Source: Viridibacterium curvum (GTDB taxonomy: Bacteria; Pseudomonadota; Gammaproteobacteria; Burkholderiales; Rhodocyclaceae). Taken from it: a stretch of DNA of 64,000 nt. Within the stretch, counting starts at the first letter, position 1. The number at the start of each line of letters is the position of its first letter. Made by a program: the position numbers and the translations under genes. The DNA lies in contig NZ_BAABLD010000002.1 of assembly GCF_039544165.1 (NCBI RefSeq), positions 496,001-560,000 on the forward strand, given 5' to 3'. The notes under the pieces were generated by a model. That model had not been told where the DNA came from and did no database searches. It worked only from the letters and a program-made list of their open reading frames with translations. This document shows positions 8,728 through 20,098 of this stretch, piece after piece.

Positions 8728-10968
8728 ATGCGCTTTCACTTCCCCATCATCATCATCGACGAAGACTTCCGCTCGGAAAACACCAGCGGCTTCGGCATCC
8801 GTGCGCTTGCGAAAGCCATCGAAGACGAAGGCATGGAAGTGCTGGGCGTCACGAGCTACGGCGATCTGTCCTCGTTCGCGCAGCAGCAGAGCCGTGGCTC
8901 CTGCTTCATCCTGTCGATCGACGACGAGGAGTTCAGCTCCGACGAGATGGATGCCACCATCGAAGAGCTGCGCGCCTTCGTGGAAGAAATCCGTTTCCGC
9001 AACTCGGAGATCCCGATCTTCCTGTACGGCGAGACCAAGACCTCGCGTCACATCCCGAACGACGTGCTGCGCGAATTGCATGGCTTCATCCACATGTTCG
9101 AAGACACGCCGGAGTTCATCGCCCGCTACGTCGTGCGCGAAGCCAAGGCCTATCTCGACTCACTCCCGCCGCCTTTCTTCCGCGCGCTGACGCATTACGC
9201 CTCGGACGGTTCCTACTCCTGGCACTGCCCGGGTCACTCGGGCGGAGTCGCCTTCCTGAAGAGTCCGGTCGGTCACATGTTCCACCAGTTCTTCGGCGAG
9301 AACATGCTGCGCGCCGACGTCTGCAACGCAGTGGAAGAACTTGGCCAGCTGCTCGACCACACCGGCCCCATCGCGGCCTCCGAACGCAACGCGGCGCGCA
9401 TTACCCATTCCGACCACCTGTTCTTCGTCACCAATGGCACCTCGACCTCGAACAAGATCGTCTGGAACTCGACTGTTGCGCCGGGCGATATCGTGGTTGT
9501 CGACCGCAACTGCCACAAGTCCATCCTTCATTCGATCATCATGACTGGCGCGATTCCGGTCTTCCTGATGCCCACGCGCAACCACTACGGCATCATCGGC
9601 CCGATCCCCAAGAGCGAGTTCAAATGGGAGAACATCCAGAAGAAGATCGCGAAGAACCCCTTCATCGACGACAAGAGCGCCATGCCGCGTGTGCTCACCA
9701 TCACGCAGAGCACCTATGACGGCGTGCTCTACAACGTCGAGGAAATCAAGGAAGAGCTGGACGGCAAGATCGACACCCTGCACTTCGACGAAGCCTGGCT
9801 GCCGCATGCCGCCTTCCACGATTTTTACGGTGATTACCACGCCATCGGCAAGGACCGCGCGCGATGCAAGGAGTCGATGGTGTTCTCCACCCAGTCGACG
9901 CACAAACTGCTCGCCGGTTTGAGCCAGGCCTCGCAGATCCTCGTGCAGGATTCGCAGAGCCGCAAGCTCGACAAGGACCTCTTCAACGAGGCCTACCTGA
10001 TGCACACCTCCACCTCGCCGCAGTACGCCATCATCGCCTCGTGCGACGTGGCGGCGGCGATGATGGAAGAGCCGGGCGGCACGGCGCTGGTCGAAGAGTC
10101 GATCCAGGAAGCCATGGAATTCCGCCGTGCGATGCGCAAGGTGGATGAGGAATGGGGTGCGGACTGGTGGTTCAAGGTGTGGGGCCCCGAGTACCTCGCC
10201 GAAGAAGGCATGGGCGAACGCGAAGACTGGATGCTCAAGGCCGACGAGCGCTGGCACGGCTTCGGCAACCTCGCCGAAGGCTTCAACATGCTCGACCCTA
10301 TCAAGGCGACCATCATCACGCCGGGGCTGGACGTTGACGGCGACTTTGCCGAGACGGGCATCCCGGCCGGCATCCTCACCAAGTACCTCGCCGAGCACGG
10401 CATCATCGTCGAGAAGTGCGGCCTCTACAGCTTCTTCATCATGTTCACCATCGGCATCACGAAGGGCCGCTGGAACACGCTGGTGACCGAGCTGCAACAG
10501 TTCAAGGACGACTACGACAAGAACCAGCCGCTGTGGCGCGTAATGCCCGAGTTCGTCGCCAAGCACCCTCGCTACGAGCGCGTCGGCCTGCGGGATCTCT
10601 GCACGCAGATCCACGACGTCTACAAGCAGCACGATGTGGCGCGTCTGACCACTGAGATGTATCTCAGCGACATGGAACCCGCGATGCGCCCGACCGACGC
10701 CTGGTCGATGATGGCCCACCGCAAGATCGAACGCGTCGATATCGATCAGCTCGAAGGCCGTGTCACTGCGATGCTGGTCACGCCCTATCCGCCGGGCATC
10801 CCTTTGCTGATCCCGGGCGAGCGCTTCAACAAGACCATCGTTGACTACCTCAAGTTCGTGCGCACCTTCAACGAACAACTGCCGGGCTTCGAGACCGATT
10901 GCCACGGCCTCGTGAAAGAGGAGGAGAACGGCAAGGTGCGCTACTGCGTGGACTGCGTGAAGCAGTAA
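8728..10968 (+). CDS. Orn/Lys/Arg decarboxylase, probably arginine decarboxylase
   Basis: This is a 746-residue fold type I PLP decarboxylase of the large bacterial Orn/Lys/Arg family. It has an N-terminal wing domain (about 1-130), the PLP core with Schiff-base Lys393 in 'STQSTHKLLAGLSQAS', and a C-terminal domain. 'LHFDEAWL' supplies the aspartate that contacts the PLP ring nitrogen. Length is closest to AdiA-type arginine decarboxylase (about 755) rather than CadA/LdcC (about 715), but substrate cannot be proved from motifs I can see. The product would be a polyamine or its precursor. There is no adjacent antiporter gene, which argues for a biosynthetic rather than an acid-resistance role. 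A perfect terminator follows. Confidence 0.9.
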   Translation: MRFHFPIIIIDEDFRSENTSGFGIRALAKAIEDEGMEVLGVTSYGDLSSFAQQQSRGSCFILSIDDEEFSSDEMDATIEELRAFVEEIRFRNSEIPIFLYGETKTSRHIPNDVLRELHGFIHMFEDTPEFIARYVVREAKAYLDSLPPPFFRALTHYASDGSYSWHCPGHSGGVAFLKSPVGHMFHQFFGENMLRADVCNAVEELGQLLDHTGPIAASERNAARITHSDHLFFVTNGTSTSNKIVWNSTVAPGDIVVVDRNCHKSILHSIIMTGAIPVFLMPTRNHYGIIGPIPKSEFKWENIQKKIAKNPFIDDKSAMPRVLTITQSTYDGVLYNVEEIKEELDGKIDTLHFDEAWLPHAAFHDFYGDYHAIGKDRARCKESMVFSTQSTHKLLAGLSQASQILVQDSQSRKLDKDLFNEAYLMHTSTSPQYAIIASCDVAAAMMEEPGGTALVEESIQEAMEFRRAMRKVDEEWGADWWFKVWGPEYLAEEGMGEREDWMLKADERWHGFGNLAEGFNMLDPIKATIITPGLDVDGDFAETGIPAGILTKYLAEHGIIVEKCGLYSFFIMFTIGITKGRWNTLVTELQQFKDDYDKNQPLWRVMPEFVAKHPRYERVGLRDLCTQIHDVYKQHDVARLTTEMYLSDMEPAMRPTDAWSMMAHRKIERVDIDQLEGRVTAMLVTPYPPGIPLLIPGERFNKTIVDYLKFVRTFNEQLPGFETDCHGLVKEEENGKVRYCVDCVKQ

Positions 10969-10985
10969 TACGCTGCCCCACAACG

Positions 10986-11015
10986 AAAAAGGGCTGCCCG
11001 CGGGCAGCCCTTTTT
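10986..11015. terminator. Bidirectional rho-independent terminator
   Basis: A perfect 15-bp palindrome, AAAAAGGGCTGCCCG at 10986-11000 with its complement at 11001-11015, carries A and T tracts on both sides. It can serve the decarboxylase gene (plus) and the TRAP binding protein gene (minus), which converge here. Confidence 0.92.
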
Positions 11016-11033
11016 GGTGAATGCATGGCTCGT

Positions 11034-12014
11034 CTACTTGCCGCTGACGATCTGCAGCACCGCATCCATATCCGGGCCAAACTCGACGTAGCGGTTGTAG
11101 AGCTTGACCGCCGAAGACTCGATGCCACTCATCGCAAGCTGGTTGCGCCCGAGAACCGTCACGCCGTTTTTCTTTGCCAACGCGAGCGCGTCACGCTCCT
11201 TTTCCTGCCAGAGTTTTGCCATGTACTGCGAGCTTTCTGCCGCAGCACCGCGCAACAGCTCCTGATTGGCCGGACCCAGTGCGATCCAGGCCTTTCGTGA
11301 TATCAACAGCACGTCTGGGACCATGCCATGCTCATCCAGGCTCAGATACTTCGCGTATTTGTAATGCTCTGCACTGACATACGAAACAATGTTGTTTTCC
11401 GCCCCATCCACTTCGCCGCTCTTGAGCGCATCCGCAACCTTGTCATAAGGCAGAACGACTGGCGTACCGCCCAGCTCGGAAATCAGATCCTTGTAGACGG
11501 GAGACGGCTGCACGCGAACCTTCAGCCCCGCAAAATCTGCGCGGGTCTTGATAGGCTTGCGTGCATAAAAACTGCGCGAACCGCTGTCGTAGTAGGCGAG
11601 AACAACGACACCGCTGGCCGTGATTTCACTATCCAGACGCGAGCCCAGATCACCGCCCAGTACTTTCCAGAGGTGATCACGCGAGCGGAACAGGTAGGGC
11701 AAACTCAAAATCTTGGCTGCAGGCACCTTGTCAGCCAAAACCCCCACGGCAACACGTGCCATTGCCAGCTCACCTGAACGCAGCTTTGCCAGTACTTCTG
11801 TCTCGTTGCCAACCTCACCGTTGGGCTTGACCTGCATTGTGAGCGCACCCTTCGAGCGCTCTGTCACCAGTTTGGCCAGGTATTCCTGCGCCTTGACGAC
11901 CGGGTGGTCAGGTTTCTGGACATCCGCCGAAACCAGCGAAACAGCACGAACGGCGGGCGCAACGCTCAACAGACAGAGCGCAAGCCCGCATGCAAAAGCA
12001 TTGCGGACGGACAT
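11034..12014 (-). CDS. TRAP transporter solute-binding protein (DctP family), orphan
   Basis: This is a periplasmic substrate-binding protein of the TRAP (DctP) type, 326 residues with a cleavable signal peptide ('GLALCLLSVAPAVRA'). Family features include 'KLRSGELAMARV', 'GLKVRVQPSPVYKDLISELGGTPV' at the domain interface (with the ligand-binding Arg in 'KVRVQ') and 'DALKSGEVDGAENNI'. The ATG at 12014 follows GGAGAG by about 4 bases; an earlier GTG would include that site. No DctQ or DctM membrane subunits are nearby, so it either works with a distant transporter or acts as a sensor component. The ligand is probably a C4-type or other organic acid, by family only. Confidence 0.88.
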   Translation of the reverse strand: MSVRNAFACGLALCLLSVAPAVRAVSLVSADVQKPDHPVVKAQEYLAKLVTERSKGALTMQVKPNGEVGNETEVLAKLRSGELAMARVAVGVLADKVPAAKILSLPYLFRSRDHLWKVLGGDLGSRLDSEITASGVVVLAYYDSGSRSFYARKPIKTRADFAGLKVRVQPSPVYKDLISELGGTPVVLPYDKVADALKSGEVDGAENNIVSYVSAEHYKYAKYLSLDEHGMVPDVLLISRKAWIALGPANQELLRGAAAESSQYMAKLWQEKERDALALAKKNGVTVLGRNQLAMSGIESSAVKLYNRYVEFGPDMDAVLQIVSGK

Positions 12015-12172
12015 CAGACTCTCCACTCGTTATGGGTATGGGTACGGCTGTCTTGCCGGGGCAAAATACCACAATCGCGTTTTGTCGCACGGCACGAAAA
12101 TCGGTTTGGGCCAATGCGGCGTGGCAACCGAAACCTGCAGCGAGAGGAATAGGGGTGGTGCAACGCGGTAAA

Positions 12173-13384
12173 ATGATGGCCGCTGCGACTTTCAAGACTC
12201 TCCCCTTGTCCACCTCCCCCAACTCCCCTTCAACGCTGCAGGCGCTGCGCGAACAGCTCGACCGCCTGGAATCTGAGTCGCTGCTGCGCCGCCGCCGCGT
12301 CGTCAACAGCCCCTGCCTGACCGAAGTAAACAGTGAAGGCGCTTCGCTGCTGTCGTTTGCGAGCAATGACTATCTGGGGCTGGCAGCCCATCCGGTGCTT
12401 GCGGAATCGGCCGCCGAGGGTGCCAAGCGTTGGGGCGTCGGTTCGGGCGCTTCCCACCTCGTCAGCGGGCACACCGCCGTGCATGAAGCATTGGAGCAAG
12501 CGCTAGCCAGTTTCGTTGGCTGTGATGCGGCGCTCGTTTTCTCGACGGGTTATCTCGCCAACATCGCTGTCATGCCCGCGCTTCTGGGTCGCAATGGCGA
12601 GATCTTTGCAGATCGTCTCAACCACGCATCCCTCGTCGATGGAGCCCTGCTCTCCCGCGCCACCGTGCATCGCTATGCCCACAACGACACGACGGCGCTT
12701 GAGAAGCTGCTGGCTGCCAGTACGGCACGCGACAAGCTGATCGTCAGCGATGGTGTCTTCAGTATGGATGGCGACGTTGCGCCACTGGGCGAACTGCTGT
12801 CGCTTGCCGAGCGTCATGACGCCTGGCTGCTGATTGACGATGCACACGGTTTTGGTGTGCTGGGGCCACAGGGGCGCGGTTCGATTGCCTCTGCCGGCTT
12901 GCGCTCTGATCGACTGATCCACATGGCCACGCTGGGCAAGGCTGCGGGCGTATCGGGCGCCTTCATTGCGGGCACACGTACCGTCATGGACTGGCTGCTG
13001 CAGAAATCCCGTCCATACATATTCACGACCGCCATGCCACCGATGCTGGCCCACGTGCTGCTGCACGCACTGGCCCTGATTGAAGACGCGGACGACCGAC
13101 GGCATGCGCTGATGCAACGCATCGCCCAACTGCGCAGGGGCCTGCCAGGCAAGCTGCTACCGTCGACGACAGCCATTCAGCCGCTGCTGGTTGGTGACAA
13201 CGCGGCCGCGCTTCAGCTCTCTGCAGCACTGCGCGAGAACGGCATATGGGTGCCAGCGATCCGCCCACCGACCGTCCCGGCTGGCACTGCGCGCCTGCGC
13301 ATCTCACTGTCAGCGGCACACACCGAAGACCAGGTCGCACGGCTCGTCGCGGCCCTTGTGCAGCACAGCGAGGCTGCAACATGA
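12173..13384 (+). CDS. bioF: 8-amino-7-oxononanoate synthase BioF
   Basis: BioF condenses pimeloyl-ACP (or -CoA) with L-alanine in biotin synthesis, using PLP. The 403-residue product has 'FASNDYLGL', 'GVGSGASHLVSGH', 'SDGVFSMDGDVAPL', 'IDDAHGFGVLG' and PLP lysine Lys256 in 'ATLGKAAGVSGA'. The N terminus has about 20 more residues than E. coli BioF. The start is uncertain: paired ATGs at 12173 and 12176 have a poor ribosome site, while an in-frame GTG at 12155 lies 6 bases after a good GAGAGGA and would add six residues. It is first in bioF-bioH-bioC-bioD and is divergent from the TRAP binding protein gene. Confidence 0.95.
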   Translation: MMAAATFKTLPLSTSPNSPSTLQALREQLDRLESESLLRRRRVVNSPCLTEVNSEGASLLSFASNDYLGLAAHPVLAESAAEGAKRWGVGSGASHLVSGHTAVHEALEQALASFVGCDAALVFSTGYLANIAVMPALLGRNGEIFADRLNHASLVDGALLSRATVHRYAHNDTTALEKLLAASTARDKLIVSDGVFSMDGDVAPLGELLSLAERHDAWLLIDDAHGFGVLGPQGRGSIASAGLRSDRLIHMATLGKAAGVSGAFIAGTRTVMDWLLQKSRPYIFTTAMPPMLAHVLLHALALIEDADDRRHALMQRIAQLRRGLPGKLLPSTTAIQPLLVGDNAAALQLSAALRENGIWVPAIRPPTVPAGTARLRISLSAAHTEDQVARLVAALVQHSEAAT

Positions 13385-14091
13385 ATCTGACCTTCCTGCA
13401 CGGCTGGGGCATGCGTCCCGGCATCTGGCAGGGCCTGCAGCAGACGCTGGGACACAACAGTCAGGTGCCTGTGCTGCATGCGCCAACGGGGTCACTCGAT
13501 GAGTGGGCAGATGCCGTGGCGCGAACCCTGCTGCCTGAGACCGTACTGATCGGCTGGTCATTGGGGGCCATGCTGGCGCTGACGATCGCCGCACGCCACC
13601 CACGGCAGGTACGAGCACTGGTGCTCGTCGCCGCAACGCCCAGTTTCGTCAAGCGTGGAGACTGGTCGCACGGCCTGGACGGCGAAACGATACGCGCCTT
13701 TCGCGAGGGCTTCCTGCGCAACCCGGGCCGAACGCTGGAACGTTTCGTCGCATTGCAGGCGTTTGGCGATGCACAGCGCCACGCCGTGACCGACGCCCTG
13801 CGTGCGCAACTCGACGATCCAGTCGAACATGCTGCCGCGCTTGGGCACGGCCTGCGATTGCTTGAAGAAAGTGATCTTCGCGTCCAGCGACTCCCTTCTG
13901 TCAGCCTGCCCTGCCTGCTGGTGCATGGTGCGCAGGATGCGCTGATTCCCGCCAGCGCCAGCATCTGGCTAGGCCAGCGCTGGCCGGGTAGCGAAACCCT
14001 GCTCATCGAAGATGCAGGGCACGCCCCCTTCCTCAGCGCACCGCAACGCGTTGCAGAGGGTATCCAGCGTTTTCTGGCGGCACGTACATGA
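13381..14091 (+). CDS. bioH: Pimeloyl-ACP methyl ester carboxylesterase BioH
   Basis: BioH hydrolyses pimeloyl-ACP methyl ester, ending the BioC-BioH route to the pimelate moiety of biotin. The 236-residue alpha/beta hydrolase has 'FLHGWGM' (oxyanion region), nucleophile Ser60 in 'GWSLGAML', Asp186 in 'HGAQDALIP' and His214 in 'DAGHAPFLS'. Its ATG overlaps the bioF stop (ATGA), and its own stop overlaps bioC. The frame is open further upstream, but only inside bioF. The presence of both BioH and BioC shows that the cell builds pimeloyl-ACP by the methyl-ester route. Confidence 0.93.
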   Translation: MNLTFLHGWGMRPGIWQGLQQTLGHNSQVPVLHAPTGSLDEWADAVARTLLPETVLIGWSLGAMLALTIAARHPRQVRALVLVAATPSFVKRGDWSHGLDGETIRAFREGFLRNPGRTLERFVALQAFGDAQRHAVTDALRAQLDDPVEHAAALGHGLRLLEESDLRVQRLPSVSLPCLLVHGAQDALIPASASIWLGQRWPGSETLLIEDAGHAPFLSAPQRVAEGIQRFLAART

Positions 14092-14861
14092 CGCCTGCCG
14101 TATCCACGCAAGACGAAAAGCGTGCCATTCGCGAGGCCTTTGGGCGCGCCGCGAATCAGTACGACAGCGTGGCGCGTGTGCAGCGAGCGGTTGCGGATGC
14201 CTTGCTGGCCCGCGTCGCGCTGCATGAAGGATTGGCGCTCGACGCCGGCGCTGGCACGGGCTATCTGTGCCGCGCTTTGCGCCAGCGCGGTCAGGCCTGC
14301 CTGGCGCTGGACCACGCCGCTCCCATGCTGCTCGGCACACAACAAGCCATCTGCGCCGATATCGAACACCTGCCCATCGCCAGCGCCACCTTGCTGCTCT
14401 ACGCGTCCAGCCTCGCATGGCAATGGATCCGCCCTGCGCAAGCCATTGCAGAAGCGGCGCGCGTGTTGCAGAAAGGCGGCCAACTGCAGGTCGCAACGCT
14501 GGGCCCGCAAACACTAGCCGAACTGCGTGAAGCCTATCGCCAGGCCGATGCACATGACCACGTGCGCCACTTTGACGCGGCCGACCTCTACGCCCCCTTG
14601 CTGCAAGCTGCCGGCTTTGCCGACGTGCGCGTCGAAAGCCAGCGCTTCCAGGTCCACGCGGCGTCGCTGCGTGCAGGGCTGCGCGAGCTGCGCACGCTTG
14701 GCGCTCACGTCGTCAGCGGCAACCGTCCTCGCGGATTGTCTGGCGTGCGCGGCTTCCGCCGTGCCGAGGCCTGGTATGAAGCCTTGCGCGAAGAAGACGG
14801 TTTGCCCTTTACCTATGATGTGGTGTTTCTCTCTGCGCGACTTGAAAACCATGCCTGCTAG
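14088..14861 (+). CDS. bioC: Malonyl-ACP O-methyltransferase BioC
   Basis: BioC methylates malonyl-ACP so that it can enter fatty-acid elongation as a pimelate primer. The 257-residue protein is a class I SAM methyltransferase: motif I 'LDAGAGTGYLCRAL' starts near residue 51 (Asp52), with 'ADIEHLPIASATLLLYAS' and 'VLQKGGQLQVATLGPQTL' following. The C-terminal part with 'GANVVSGNRPRGLSG'-like sequence ('GAHVVSGNRPRGLSG' here) is characteristic of BioC. It overlaps bioH by four bases at the start and bioD by 11 bases at the end, so the four bio genes are almost certainly co-translated. Confidence 0.94.
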   Translation: MTPAVSTQDEKRAIREAFGRAANQYDSVARVQRAVADALLARVALHEGLALDAGAGTGYLCRALRQRGQACLALDHAAPMLLGTQQAICADIEHLPIASATLLLYASSLAWQWIRPAQAIAEAARVLQKGGQLQVATLGPQTLAELREAYRQADAHDHVRHFDAADLYAPLLQAAGFADVRVESQRFQVHAASLRAGLRELRTLGAHVVSGNRPRGLSGVRGFRRAEAWYEALREEDGLPFTYDVVFLSARLENHAC

Positions 14862-15570
14862 CTGCTTCATTACCGGCACCGATACCGATGTCGGCAAAAC
14901 CTTCGTCGCGTGCGCGTTGCTGCATGCCTGGCGTGCGCAAGGCCTGAGCGCCGTCGGCTTCAAGCCGATTGCGGCCGGTGCCGAACTACACGACGGCGTA
15001 CTGCGCAATTCTGACGCACTGGCCCTGCAGGCTGCGGGCAGCGGGGGATTTACGCTCGACGAGATCAACCCGCTTTGTCTGCCGGATGCTTGTGCGCCAC
15101 ACATTGCAGCGGAGCGTGTCGGGCAGCACATCAATATCCCGTTGCTGCAGGACGCTTTCCGTAGCTTGCGCGCACGCGCTGATCGCGTGCTGGTCGAAGG
15201 TGCGGGCGGCTTCCTCGTGCCCTTGGGGAGCGAAGCCGACAGTCCGGACATGGGTGACCTCGCCACAGCGCTGGGTCTGCCGGTCGTGCTGGTCGTCGGG
15301 CTTCGTCTGGGCTGCCTCAACCATGCACTGCTGACGCAGGATGCGATTGCCGCGCATGGCCTTGAATTCGCTGGCTGGGTTGGCAATGTCATCGATGCGG
15401 ACATGCCCTTCCTGCAGCGGAACATCGAGACCCTGCAAGCACGCATGACCGCCCCCTGCCTCGGCATCCTGCCGCGCCTCGCTTCCCCTGCTGAAGGCGC
15501 GCCCCTGTTGCAACACGGGGCGGGAGTACAATTGCTGCCCCTTGCCAACGTTTTGCCATCGTCCTCATGA
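14851..15570 (+). CDS. bioD: Dethiobiotin synthetase BioD
   Basis: BioD closes the ureido ring of dethiobiotin from 7,8-diaminononanoate, CO2 and ATP. The 239-residue product starts 'MPASCFITGTDTDVGKT', with the P-loop at residues 9-17, and has the catalytic 'GFKPIAAG' lysine region and 'LVEGAGGFLVPL'. Start at 14851 inside the end of bioC; the frame is open upstream but only as bioC shadow. bioA and bioB are not in the window, so the last steps are encoded elsewhere. The DUF2863 gene overlaps the stop by 4 bases. Confidence 0.95.
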   Translation: MPASCFITGTDTDVGKTFVACALLHAWRAQGLSAVGFKPIAAGAELHDGVLRNSDALALQAAGSGGFTLDEINPLCLPDACAPHIAAERVGQHINIPLLQDAFRSLRARADRVLVEGAGGFLVPLGSEADSPDMGDLATALGLPVVLVVGLRLGCLNHALLTQDAIAAHGLEFAGWVGNVIDADMPFLQRNIETLQARMTAPCLGILPRLASPAEGAPLLQHGAGVQLLPLANVLPSSS

Positions 15571-16736
15571 AGAGACCCAAACTCGGCCGCCGTAGCGGTC
15601 TGCCGCGTGAAGCCGAACACCTGCTGTGGTTGGCAAACGGCCTTGCCGAATCCGGCAGCCGCGCAGAGGACATGTTCTGGGATTCGCGCCTTGGCGAAGC
15701 GGTCGACGAGATCCTGCACGACGACGGTGAGGACATCCTCAACGCAGCCCTCGATCACCTCTACGCCTCCAATCCGCCGGCACACGACGCGCTTGCCGAT
15801 GCCGTCGAGTCACGCTCGGAGAGCGGCGCTGCCGAACCCTCGCACCAGCAGGCCTTGCTGATCGCCGCGCCGGTTCTTGCCTGGTCGCGCTTCAACATCC
15901 CAGCCACCGTGCTGTCGGCCAGTGTTCTGGCCAATCTACGCGTGCACCTGTCCGCCCACGTACTGGCAGCCAATGTAAAACTGGGGCTCGCCAATGTGCT
16001 TTTCAGCCCCGAGCAGTTGCCCCAGGGATACTGCGAAACCTCGCGCTTTGCTGCAGATCTCTCCCAGGTGGCGATGCGTAACCGCGACCTGCAGATCGAC
16101 GCCGAGACTCTGCCGGAAGCCGCACGCTTCCTCTCCGACGTTCGCTATGTCGTAGCTGCCGTCGTCGCTGACCCGGGGGCGCCCTTGTTCCGCTGGCAGG
16201 AGAAGGACGGCAGCCGCGAGTCCGCCGCAGCACAGTGGCGCACGCAAGGCGGTGCCAGCCTGAATTCCGCCCTGCCCGGCTGTGCCATGGAGCTGGTGCT
16301 GCCCGACGCTTACTTCGCGGCCAGCCGCCAGGCCGACCGCGCGTCGCGCCCGTACTCGATCCGCGCATCCGTTGCTTTCCTGTCAACCACGCTCAACGTC
16401 GCCCCAGGCGAACTGCGCGCCGTGGTTGGTCCTTTTCACGACCGCCAGCTGGAGGAGTACCGCATCGGATTCACGACGTTGCACAGCCCGGCAGTCGTAC
16501 ATGGCGTGGTTTGGCCCCTGCTGGGCATCGAGGACGACAATGCCGATGTGCCGCAGCAGATCGAACAATGCCTGCGCGAATGCGGCATCACCCAGATCGT
16601 GCAGCTGGATCAGCGTTTCCCGATGGAGTACTGCGACGATTGCGGCGCCCCCATGTATCCAGGCCCCGACGGCGAAGTCGCACACGCTGAACTGCCCGCA
16701 GAAACGGCAGACCAGGTGCCGCGCCACCTGCACTGA
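15567..16736 (+). CDS. DUF2863 family protein
   Basis: This 389-residue protein resembles the DUF2863 family known from betaproteobacteria; the function is unknown. It is soluble, with no signal peptide or membrane segment. The N terminus 'PREAEHLLWLANGLAESGSR' is helical, and the C terminus has a CxxC pair in 'YCDDCGAPMYPGPDG' that could bind a metal. Its ATG overlaps the bioD stop (ATGA), so it is transcribed with the biotin genes here, though that does not prove a role in biotin metabolism. A hairpin follows at 16740. Confidence 0.8.
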   Translation: MKRPKLGRRSGLPREAEHLLWLANGLAESGSRAEDMFWDSRLGEAVDEILHDDGEDILNAALDHLYASNPPAHDALADAVESRSESGAAEPSHQQALLIAAPVLAWSRFNIPATVLSASVLANLRVHLSAHVLAANVKLGLANVLFSPEQLPQGYCETSRFAADLSQVAMRNRDLQIDAETLPEAARFLSDVRYVVAAVVADPGAPLFRWQEKDGSRESAAAQWRTQGGASLNSALPGCAMELVLPDAYFAASRQADRASRPYSIRASVAFLSTTLNVAPGELRAVVGPFHDRQLEEYRIGFTTLHSPAVVHGVVWPLLGIEDDNADVPQQIEQCLRECGITQIVQLDQRFPMEYCDDCGAPMYPGPDGEVAHAELPAETADQVPRHLH

Positions 16737-16739
16737 CCA

Positions 16740-16762
16740 AGCGCCGCCGGGTAGGCGGCGCT
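16740..16762. terminator. Hairpin between convergent DUF2863 and phasin genes
   Basis: A 9-bp perfect stem (16740-16748 with 16754-16762) has a 5-base loop. There is no T-tract on either side, so it is a weak or factor-assisted terminator for the two convergent genes. Confidence 0.5.
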
Positions 16763-16769
16763 GCGCCGT

Positions 16770-17273
16770 TCAGTCCTTCTTGCCGTTCTTGGCGACTGCC
16801 GAAAACGCGTCGCTCGATGCCTTGGCGACCTGCTCCAGCGTCTTGCGTGCTGCTTCAAACGTGCTCTGCATGGTCTCGGCCGCTGCGTGGCTGTTGAGCG
16901 GCATGCCCTGCAACATGCCCTGCACGGCACTGATGAGTTCCTGACTGCCCGAGGTGAGCTGCTGGCTGACCAGCTTGCTCATCGCGTCCTGCATGCCAGC
17001 GGTGATCTCGGCGATGTCACGGCTGGTAGAGAACATTTTTTCCGCTGTTTGCTGCGCAGCGCGAGCGCGCAGCTCCATGGCCTCCTGCGGTGTCTTCACA
17101 TGCGATAAAGCCTGCACGTTGGAGACCCCACTTTCGAACAGATCACGGGCGGTTTCCATCTGCAGCTGCAAGATGCGCTGGGAGTTCTCGATGGAAATCT
17201 GCGCCAGCTGCATGGCAGCTTCGAGGTTGCGTTTCTGCAAGGCGGCAACGGTCTGATCGGTCTTGTTCGCCAT
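16770..17273 (-). CDS. phaP: Phasin family protein
   Basis: Phasins coat polyhydroxyalkanoate granules. This 167-residue protein is highly helical, starts 'MANKTDQTVAALQKRNLEAA' and carries the phasin_2-type stretch 'ETARDLFESGVSNVQAL' with repeated Gln/Ala-rich heptads. The upstream frame stays open for 26 codons, but that part is not phasin-like and the ATG at 17273 fits family N termini. No PHA synthase is in the window, so granule association is inferred from family only. It is transcribed away from clpB. Confidence 0.82.
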   Translation of the reverse strand: MANKTDQTVAALQKRNLEAAMQLAQISIENSQRILQLQMETARDLFESGVSNVQALSHVKTPQEAMELRARAAQQTAEKMFSTSRDIAEITAGMQDAMSKLVSQQLTSGSQELISAVQGMLQGMPLNSHAAAETMQSTFEAARKTLEQVAKASSDAFSAVAKNGKKD

Positions 17274-17440
17274 TCTCTGTTCTCCGCAATGTTCGACTGA
17301 ACTGTGGCCCCACGGCCAATAAGGCGGCCTAACCGCCAAGGGGTCGCGCACGATAGCACTGGCAGCATGTCAGGTCGATACGCAATCTTGCTTAACGGAC
17401 GGAAGGGCAGGATGCCTCAGTGCGCTGCAGCATTGCTGGC

Positions 17441-17468
17441 CTTGAAAGGTTGATTGCAGCCCCAAAAT
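17441..17468 (+). promoter_or_regulatory. Sigma-32 (heat-shock) type promoter for clpB
   Basis: CTTGAAA at 17441-17447 is an exact match to the sigma-32 -35 element. After 12 bases comes CCCCAAAAT (17460-17468), close to the CCCCATNT -10 element. It lies 31 bases before the clpB start, consistent with the known heat-shock control of clpB in proteobacteria. Confidence 0.65.
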
Positions 17469-17498
17469 TCATGCTGATCGTTGATGGAGGACTGCGCC

Positions 17499-20076
<2,578 letters not shown>

Positions 20077-20081
<5 letters not shown>

Positions 20082-20096
20082 GTCGGGCGACTCAGC
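20077..20096. terminator. Hairpin at the convergent end of clpB and the secretion operon
   Basis: A 9-bp perfect inverted repeat overlaps the clpB stop codon and the end of the secretion operon. It lacks a T-tract, so terminator function is only possible. Confidence 0.35.
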
Positions 20097-20098
20097 CC

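Noticed and set aside
9160..10983. Long minus-strand open frame (607 codons) opposite the decarboxylase gene
   Set aside because: It is the antisense shadow of a high-GC gene: composition is rich in Val/Asp/Ala/His/Arg repeats, no motif is recognisable, and the plus-strand product has clear catalytic residues.
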